DNA of 13,058 nucleotides from Xanthomonas translucens pv. translucens DSM 18974. GTDB lineage: Bacteria; Pseudomonadota; Gammaproteobacteria; Xanthomonadales; Xanthomonadaceae. Below the pieces are notes generated by a model, which was not told the DNA's origin, did not search any database, and saw only the letters and a list, made by a program, of their open reading frames with translations. Made by a program: the position numbers and the translations under genes. The stretch lies in the NCBI RefSeq assembly GCF_000331775.1, contig NZ_CAPJ01000421.1:1-13058 (forward strand). The letters run 5' to 3'. This document shows, piece after piece, positions 8,994 to 13,058 of the stretch. The stretch's first letter is position 1, and each line of letters opens with the position of its first letter.

Positions 8994-9580
8994 ATGACAC
9001 GAAACAGTCCCAATCGGATCAATGCGCGCAAGGAGGCGACGCCGCGGCTGAGCCTGGGCTTCGCCAAGGGCGAGGAACTGAACTTCTACGCGTGTTCGGT
9101 CAAGTTCATCGAAGGCGCGCTGGACGACGCCTACGACTGGCGCGCGGACGTGATGAACCCGGACTGGGATGCGGCGCAGGCGCGGCGCAGGCGCGGCGCA
9201 AGTTGCGCCTGCGGCCGCGCACGCTGGCCGCCGATGCGTTGCTGGACCAGGACGTGTTCGCCGGGGTCGGCAACATCATCAAGAACGAGGTGTTGTTCCG
9301 CATCCGCGTACATCCGCAGAGTGAGTTGGGGGCGTTGCCGCCGCGCAAGCTGGCCGAGCTGGTGACGCAGGCGCGCGAATACAGCTTCGATTTCTACAAC
9401 TGGAAGAAGGCCTTCGTGCTGAAGAAGCACTACCAGGTGCATACCAGGACCATCTGTCCGCGCGACGGCCATCTGCTGACCTATCGCAAGCAGCTCGGCA
9501 AGGCGCAGCGGCGCGCGTTCTTCTGCGAGCATTGCCAGCGCCGGTACGCGCTGGATGCTTCCCTCGCTGAAGCATCCTAG
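8994..9580 (+). pseudogene. Fpg/Nei-type DNA glycosylase remnant, truncated and frameshifted
   Basis: Intact members remove oxidised bases and nick DNA in base excision repair. Two frames together give the family. The first (from about 9012) reads NRINARKEATPRLSLGF, CSVKFIEGALDD and YDWRADVM. The second (from about 9200) reads LLDQDVFAGVGNIIKNEVLF (the helix-two-turn-helix region), then FYNWKKAFVLKKHYQ and a C-terminal zinc-finger-like end, FFCEHCQRRY. The change of frame falls in an 11-base tandem duplication (9171-9200); removing one unit joins DAAQARR to KLRLRP in frame. The N-terminal domain, with the catalytic start motif MPEGP or similar, is absent: only yefM promoter DNA lies upstream. 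The first zinc pair is also odd (CPRDGH, with Asp at a usual Cys position). The gene is broken twice and should make no active enzyme. Its stop overlaps that of the ArsR gene (CTAG 9577-9580). Confidence 0.85.
9171..9200 (+). repeat. 11-base tandem duplication inside the glycosylase remnant
   Basis: Bases 9171-9200 repeat with a period of 11 (unit GCGCAGGCGCG, about 2.7 copies including flanking homology). The extra 11 bases shift the reading frame of the Fpg/Nei remnant. Slipped-strand replication in a GC-rich stretch explains it. Confidence 0.9.
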
Positions 9581-10299
9581 GGATCCAGCGCGAGTTCGTC
9601 GCCGGCAAGCCGGTGGATTCCCAGTTCCGTATGCAGGCCGGCCCAGCCGCTGTCGGTGACGTGGATCGCGCGCGCGCCGTCGCTGCGGCGCAGCCAGCGT
9701 TTGGCGCAAAGCAGCGCCAGCAATTCGACGCCGAGCGGACCGGCAAGGTGGTGCTTGCGTTCGGTCCAGTCCAGGCACTGCCGCGCTATGCCGCGCCTGC
9801 TCGAGGCGACACGCGCAACATCCAGGCCCATCTGCGCGAACCAGGCGGCGCCCTCGGTGGTCACCACGTATCGCTTGTCGTCGTGCCTGGCGATCAGCGC
9901 ACGCTGTTCCAGCGCTTCGGCCACCGCCACGCCCAGTTGCCCGGCCAGATGGTCGTAACAGCATCGGGCCAGGCTCAGCGATTGCGGCTTGTGTCCTGCT
10001 TTCCGGCATCGCGGTGCGGCGGGTGCGGCGAGGGTCGCCAGGTTCTCCAGTGCGAACGCCACGTGCGCACCGGCCAGCCGGTAGTAGCGGTGGCGGCCCT
10101 GGACCTCGACCGCCAGCAAGCCGCCGTCCAGCAGTTTCGCCAGGTGCGAACTTGCCGTCTGCGGGGTGACGCCGCCGGCGAAGGCGAGTTCCCCGGCAGG
10201 CAGTGCACGCCCGTCGATCAGCGCCATCAACATCGCGGCGCGGGCGGGATCGGCGATGAGGAACGCGGTCGCGGCAAGCTTGGGCTGTTCGACCGGCAT
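9577..10299 (-). CDS. ArsR-family transcriptional regulator, long form
   Basis: The 240-residue product has an ArsR/SmtB winged-helix domain in its first 80 residues: DPARAAMLMALIDG, then the turn and recognition helix VTPQTASSHLAKLLDGGLL, then the wing QGRHRYYRLAG. A further 150 residues form a C-terminal domain with CCYDHLAGQLGVAVAEAL, TTEGAAWFAQMGLD and CLDWTERKHHLAGPLG, which is typical of the long ArsR-like proteins rather than of the 100-residue metal sensors. The classical metal-binding ELCVCDL motif is absent, although Cys and His residues are present near 96-113. ATG 10299 is chosen because AGGAG (- strand, 10312-10308) lies 8 bases upstream; GTG 10308 would overlap it. It is divergent from a SnoaL-like gene and probably represses it and itself. 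Confidence 0.85.
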   Translation of the reverse strand: MPVEQPKLAATAFLIADPARAAMLMALIDGRALPAGELAFAGGVTPQTASSHLAKLLDGGLLAVEVQGRHRYYRLAGAHVAFALENLATLAAPAAPRCRKAGHKPQSLSLARCCYDHLAGQLGVAVAEALEQRALIARHDDKRYVVTTEGAAWFAQMGLDVARVASSRRGIARQCLDWTERKHHLAGPLGVELLALLCAKRWLRRSDGARAIHVTDSGWAGLHTELGIHRLAGDELALDP

Positions 10300-10325
10300 C
10301 GTGTGCACTCCTGGCAGGCGCGGCC

Positions 10326-10331
10326 ATCATA
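10326..10331 (-). promoter_or_regulatory. Candidate -10 box of the ArsR-type gene
   Basis: On the - strand TATGAT (10331-10326) is one base from the consensus and lies 26 bases before the ATG. No good -35 box is visible at 16-18 bases; that position is taken by the inverted repeat at 10350-10371, which would suit autorepression. Confidence 0.4.
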
Positions 10332-10349
10332 GACCGCGCCTTGCCGGAA

Positions 10350-10371
10350 CGCTTCGACACGCATCGAAGCG
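10350..10371. promoter_or_regulatory. Inverted repeat, candidate operator of the ArsR-type regulator
   Basis: The arms CGCTTCGA (10350-10357) and TCGAAGCG (10364-10371) are perfect reverse complements with a 6-base spacer, CACGCA. The repeat lies in the 121-base gap between the divergent start codons, 50 bases from each. Dimeric winged-helix repressors bind such sites. Position and symmetry are seen; binding is inferred. Confidence 0.6.
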
Positions 10372-10420
10372 ACAGCGCCTGCCTGTCCCTAGACTGCGAT
10401 GCACTATATCGGAGTCGTGC

Positions 10421-10864
10421 ATGAGTGAAATCCAGGCGCAGTCGAACGGATCGGAGGGCGATGCCCGCCGCATCTTCGAGCAATGGCACCACAGCGTCGT
10501 CGAACGGGATCTGGACGCGCTGATGGCGCTGTATGCGCAAGATGCGCTACTGGAAACGCCGTTGGCGTATGTGGTCTCCGCAGGGCGGCAAGATGGCAGG
10601 CTGCAGGGGTGCGAAGCGATCAGGAGGTTCTTCGCGGCGTCTTTCGCACAGCCGGAGAACGGCCTCGGCCGCTGGTATCGCAGCGACCGTTGCCATGCGT
10701 CCCAGCGCCAGGTGATCTGGGAATATCCGCGAGAAACGCCGGAGGGCGATCAGGTCGATCTGGTGGAAGTCATGGACCTCGATGCGCGCGGGCTGATCGC
10801 TTGCCATCGGGTGTACTGGGGCTGGAAAGGTGTGCAGACGTTGCTGATGGGGTTGGGTAAGTAG
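10421..10864 (+). CDS. SnoaL/NTF2-like domain protein
   Basis: The 147-residue product looks like a single alpha+beta-barrel of the NTF2/SnoaL superfamily. An N-terminal helix (ARRIFEQWHHSVVERDLDALMALYAQDALLETP) is followed by GCEAIRRFFAASF, a strand-rich half (RQVIWEY, QVDLVEVMDLD) and a C-terminal HRVYWGWKGVQTLL. Members act as small hydrolases, cyclases or isomerases or bind small ligands; the substrate cannot be read from the sequence. ATG 10421 has GGAG at 10411-10414, 6 bases upstream. The gene is divergent from the ArsR-type regulator with an inverted repeat between, so it is probably its target. The stop TAG lies 35 bases before the end of the convergent gene at 10900. Confidence 0.8.
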   Translation: MSEIQAQSNGSEGDARRIFEQWHHSVVERDLDALMALYAQDALLETPLAYVVSAGRQDGRLQGCEAIRRFFAASFAQPENGLGRWYRSDRCHASQRQVIWEYPRETPEGDQVDLVEVMDLDARGLIACHRVYWGWKGVQTLLMGLGK

Positions 10865-10899
10865 ACGGCGGTGCGTTCTCTGCTCGCCGCACAAGGCGC

Positions 10900-11454
10900 T
10901 TACGCGCGATCATTGTCCGGTTGCGCAGCAAGCAGATCGTCCATGGCGTCACCCACGCCATAGCCGATGTTGTGGCAGGCTTTGCGAACGGCATTCAGGC
11001 GCGACCGCAGTGCCGGGCGCTGCGCAGGCGGCAAGCTGGCGACGGTATTCAGCGCCTGCTCGAACATTCTTGCCAGCGCGGCATAGTGGCCTTCATCGTC
11101 CAGGCCGACATCGTTGCTGAAGCCTGCGGCCTGTTCGCAATAGAACACCATCAGCTCGGCCAGGCCTTCGGCCGTCCCTGCGGCCTTTTTGTAGTCCGCG
11201 ATGGCCTTCTTGGCCTTGGGCACGGAAGTATCCTGGCGTTTGCACAGGTCCGGCCACAGCCAGCGGTCGATGGTGGTCTTGTACGGCTTGAGGACATCGC
11301 CGCCCAGGCGAAAGCGGGCATGCAGGAAGGCTTGGTTGTCCTTGCTGGCAGCGTAGAGGTCCTGTAGCAGGTCGAGCAGTCCGGCGCGGTCGACGTCGAT
11401 CAGTTTGGCTTTGACATCGATCCAGGAGGGGGACGTCTTCTTTTTCGTAACCAT
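10900..11454 (-). CDS. Conserved protein of unknown function (184 residues)
   Basis: I do not recognise the function. The 184-residue soluble protein starts with a basic MVTKKK and is predicted mostly helical: a segment LIDVDRAGLLDLLQDLYAASKD, then FLHARFRLGG and LKPYKTTIDRWLWPD, then KAKKAIADYKKAAG, GLAELMVFYCEQAAGFSNDVGLDDEGHYAALARMFEQAL, and a final helical region with CHNIGYGVGDAMDDLL. The middle part faintly recalls DUF6155-type proteins, which is a guess. No signal peptide or membrane segment is seen. ATG 11454 is chosen because the sequence upstream looks non-coding although the frame stays open to 12021; the ribosome binding site is poor. It is convergent with the SnoaL-like gene. Confidence 0.7.
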   Translation of the reverse strand: MVTKKKTSPSWIDVKAKLIDVDRAGLLDLLQDLYAASKDNQAFLHARFRLGGDVLKPYKTTIDRWLWPDLCKRQDTSVPKAKKAIADYKKAAGTAEGLAELMVFYCEQAAGFSNDVGLDDEGHYAALARMFEQALNTVASLPPAQRPALRSRLNAVRKACHNIGYGVGDAMDDLLAAQPDNDRA

Positions 11455-12116
11455 GGCGAGAAAGTTTCGCGTGATCAATTGAGGTGGCCGCAGCGTTGAA
11501 AAACCTCGATGTGGCGACGCGCTTGGTCTGCGGCGAAGCGATTTTAGGTCAAACCCTTTGGGCTTGCGAGAGACTAGCCGTAGCAGGCTGGCGACCATCA
11601 GTGCATTGACGCCAGCTGCTGCGTCATGACACGCGGCTGGTGGCAGGGTTTTGCAGGCCGCTGTTGTGTGCTTCGCGCAGGGGTATCTCGGACCTCGTTG
11701 CTTTGCACTGGTGACAGACATGGTCGGCGAACCCGATCGCAGCCCGAACATCGATGGCAGCGCCATGTCCGACATGGCCATTGTCCGTGCCTGCGCGATC
11801 GGTCGCCATTGACGGTAGGGCTGCCGCATTTCGTTCCGCCGATTCGGTTTTTCGATCCGCCACCGCCAGGTTTCGTCGCAACGCGACAGGTTGCGGCGCT
11901 TGCCGTGGCTATCTTCCATCGGTGCTGTCTGCAACGGGGTGGATGGCGATACGCGCGGCTTGATGCCGTTGTGGACTGTTTCCAGGGGCTCTCGGCGCTG
12001 CCTGTGGCGATGTTGCCGCATGGCGCGCTGTAGTGCTGCGCAGGGAGGTTCTGCAGCGCTTCAACTCTGCGTGGCCGCATGGGGACGGCGGTCTTCGTCT
12101 TCGCTTGGGAGTAGCT
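11455..12116. other. About 660 bases with no convincing gene
   Basis: Open frames exist on both strands, but all have the arginine- and proline-rich composition of shadow frames and none resembles a family I know. The stretch is less GC-rich than the core block. It contains one perfect 17-base palindrome (11762-11778) and, at its right end, the ribosome binding site TGGGAG (12106-12111) of the next gene. It may be remains of a lost gene. Confidence 0.5.
11762..11778. repeat. Perfect 17-base palindrome
   Basis: GCCATGTC (11762-11769) and GACATGGC (11771-11778) are exact reverse complements around a single C. A half-site copy, GACATGG, occurs at 11717-11723. The symmetry suggests a site for a dimeric protein, but no gene start is close enough to name a target. 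Confidence 0.5.
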
Positions 12117-12350
12117 ATGAGCAACGTATCTGCGGCGCTGGTTTTTTCGTGTTTGCTGATGGTGTGCGCGCCAGTACAGGCGGCACCGGTGGAGTGCGAC
12201 AGCATGGCCGCCACGGCCAGGCTGGTGGCCCGGTATCGCCAGCTGGGCGGGCCGCTGTCGGATATCGCCAGCCACGGTTCGATCGGGTCGAGCAAGGCCA
12301 GGCGCGAGCTGGCTGCCGCCATCTACCGCGAAGGCCTGGACGAAGCCGAC
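12117..12350 (+). pseudogene. Exported protein, 3' end lost
   Basis: ATG 12117 follows TGGGAG (12106-12111) by 5 bases and opens a protein with a clear signal peptide, MSNVSAALVFSCLLMVCAPV, with likely cleavage after QA at about residue 23. The mature part begins APVECDSMAATARLVARYRQ, followed by GGPLSDIASHG and ARRELAAAIYREGLDEA. I do not recognise the family. At about 12345-12355 sense coding ends: the frame runs on without a stop to the end of the window, but there it is merely the antisense of the toxin remnant and of the citrate synthase gene. The protein has probably lost its C-terminal part, including any partner for the mature Cys. The end coordinate is approximate. Confidence 0.6.
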
Positions 12351-12554
12351 GGGGGGCGTGCTGCGTACTTCCCAGAGGCGATGGTCCATCTTGCGCACCA
12401 AGGGCATGCCGAGTGGCCAGCCCAGTTGCACTGTCTTCATATCGCCGCCGATGGTTCTTCTGGCCTCCGCCGAGACTTCTTCCCTGAGCCAGGGCCGCAC
12501 CGGCTCAGCGCCCGATGCAGAACGATAGAAGCGCACTTCCAATGTGGTTTCCAT
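12350..12554 (-). pseudogene. HigB/Gp49-type (RelE superfamily) toxin, C-terminus lost
   Basis: The first 66 or so residues from ATG 12554 match phage Gp49-like/HigB toxins, which cut mRNA on the ribosome: VRFYRSASGAEPVRPWLRE, RRTIGGDMKTVQLGWPLGMP, LVRKMDHRLWEVRS. After WEVRS the family normally continues with a strand ending in MVLLHGFIKK, but here the sequence changes to unrelated residues and the frame runs on over non-toxin DNA. The antitoxin gene that usually follows (an HTH protein) is also missing. Both losses fit one deletion that joined this gene to the exported-protein gene on the other strand. The break is at about 12350; the exact base is uncertain. Confidence 0.8.
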
Positions 12555-12563
12555 GTGCCATGG

Positions 12564-12581
12564 TGTACTTGTTTATGTACA
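12564..12581. promoter_or_regulatory. Imperfect TGTACA pair upstream of the toxin remnant
   Basis: TGTACT (12564-12569) and TGTACA (12576-12581) are 12 bases apart centre to centre, ending 10 bases before the toxin start. The spacing and core equal those of the YefM operator at 8941-8958. It may be the operator of the lost toxin-antitoxin operon. No good promoter boxes are visible around it. Confidence 0.4.
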
Positions 12582-12620
12582 TCTGCAGGCTGCCGGATTG
12601 CGTCCGCGCAGGCGCCGCGC

Positions 12621-13058
12621 TCAGCCCGGCGCCGCGCCATCGGGCATGACCCCGGCATAGCGCGCGCGTGGGCGGATCAGCTTGCCCAGCGCCTGCTGCT
12701 CCAGCGCATGCGCGAGCCAGCCGGACAGCCGGGCGGCCGCGAACAGGACCAGGGCGTGTGCGGCGGGCAGGTCGTGGATGAGGCACAGCGCTGCGAGCAT
12801 GCCGTCGATGTTGGGCGCCTGGCCGCTGCAGTCCTGCGCCGCGGCGAGCACCGTGTCCACATGCCGCATCTGTGGATGCTGGCCGCAGCGTTCGCGCAGC
12901 AGGCGCAGCACTTCGGCTGCGCGTGGGTCGCCGTGCGGATAGAGCGCGTGGTGGAAGCCGGGCAGGTCGTCGCCGCGCTGCCAGCGTTCGGCGACGAAGG
13001 CGGCCGGGTCGGCGGCGTCCTGCGCATCGCGAAGCAGGGCGTGGGCGCGGGCGGTGGC
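12621..13058 (-). CDS. Citrate synthase family protein, C-terminal part (5' end outside window)
   Basis: Citrate synthase family enzymes condense acetyl- or propionyl-CoA with oxaloacetate. The frame is open from the right edge to TGA at 12621-12623, giving 145 residues. The segment LPGFHHALYPHGDPRA matches the family signature GFGHxxYxxxDPR, including the active-site His, though the usual Gly/Ala before it is His. APNIDGMLAAL carries the Asp of the catalytic triad, and KLIRPRARYAG is the usual C-terminal CoA-side motif. The last helix and tail (SGWLAHALEQQ) agree too. Housekeeping citrate synthase, methylcitrate synthase and shorter citrate-synthase-like paralogues cannot be told apart from this part; the signature deviation favours a paralogue. 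Confidence 0.85.
   Translation of the reverse strand, partial: ATARAHALLRDAQDAADPAAFVAERWQRGDDLPGFHHALYPHGDPRAAEVLRLLRERCGQHPQMRHVDTVLAAAQDCSGQAPNIDGMLAALCLIHDLPAAHALVLFAAARLSGWLAHALEQQALGKLIRPRARYAGVMPDGAAPG

Noticed and set aside
9131..10540. 469-codon open frame on the - strand
   Set aside because: It lies in another frame over the ArsR gene and the glycosylase remnant and has shadow-frame composition.
11455..12021. Upstream part of the 373-codon - strand frame as one gene with the 184-residue protein
   Set aside because: The extra 189 residues look like random high-GC translation; the protein-like part starts at MVTKKK.
11598..12349. Continuation of the toxin frame to 318 residues
   Set aside because: After WEVRS the residues are Arg/His/Gln-rich and antisense to the exported-protein gene; it is read-through, not a domain.
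12351..13058. Right-hand part of the + strand open frame from 12117
   Set aside because: It is the antisense of the toxin remnant and of citrate synthase; its openness follows from GC-rich codon use on the other strand.

Overview
The window looks like a gammaproteobacterial chromosome of the Xanthomonadaceae, most likely Xanthomonas. This rests on very high GC content, the gene order fabD-fabG-acpP-fabF-pabB-mltG-tmk-holB-pilZ, a 117-residue PilZ of the type IV pilus type, and a short GGGACTC tandem repeat after fabF. The last point is from memory of Xanthomonas intergenic regions. The species cannot be fixed from the sequence alone.

Bases 1-7788 are a dense core block on the + strand. They hold the end of fabD, then fabG, acpP and fabF (malonyl transfer, ketoreduction, acyl carrier and condensation in fatty acid synthesis). 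Next come pabB (folate branch from chorismate), mltG (ending of glycan strands), tmk (dTDP synthesis), holB (clamp-loader delta prime) and pilZ (type IV pilus). The last four are joined by three ATGA stop/start overlaps, so their translation is probably coupled. A hairpin with a U-tract lies between acpP and fabF. A 212-base gap with the heptamer repeat separates fabF from pabB.

A tRNA-Val(CAC) gene with its own near-consensus promoter and a very clear terminator (7821-7979) closes the core block. Everything after it looks accessory: a small exported cysteine-containing protein in low-GC DNA, a yefM-yoeB toxin-antitoxin operon on the - strand with a textbook promoter and operator, and a Fpg/Nei-type DNA glycosylase remnant. 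The remnant has lost its N-terminus and is frameshifted by an 11-base tandem duplication.

Then follow a divergent pair (ArsR-type repressor on the - strand, SnoaL/NTF2-like protein on the + strand) sharing an intergenic inverted repeat, an uncharacterised 184-residue protein on the - strand, and about 660 bases without a convincing gene. At about 12350 two truncated genes meet tail to tail: an exported protein (+) and a HigB/Gp49-type toxin (-). The window ends in the 3' part of a citrate-synthase-family gene (-).

I saw no CRISPR array, complete insertion sequence or obviously new multi-gene defence system. The most interesting points are the decay and rearrangement traces after the tRNA, the ArsR/SnoaL operator candidate, the possible shared TGTACA operator motif at two toxin loci, and the PabB active-site motif with alanine instead of lysine.
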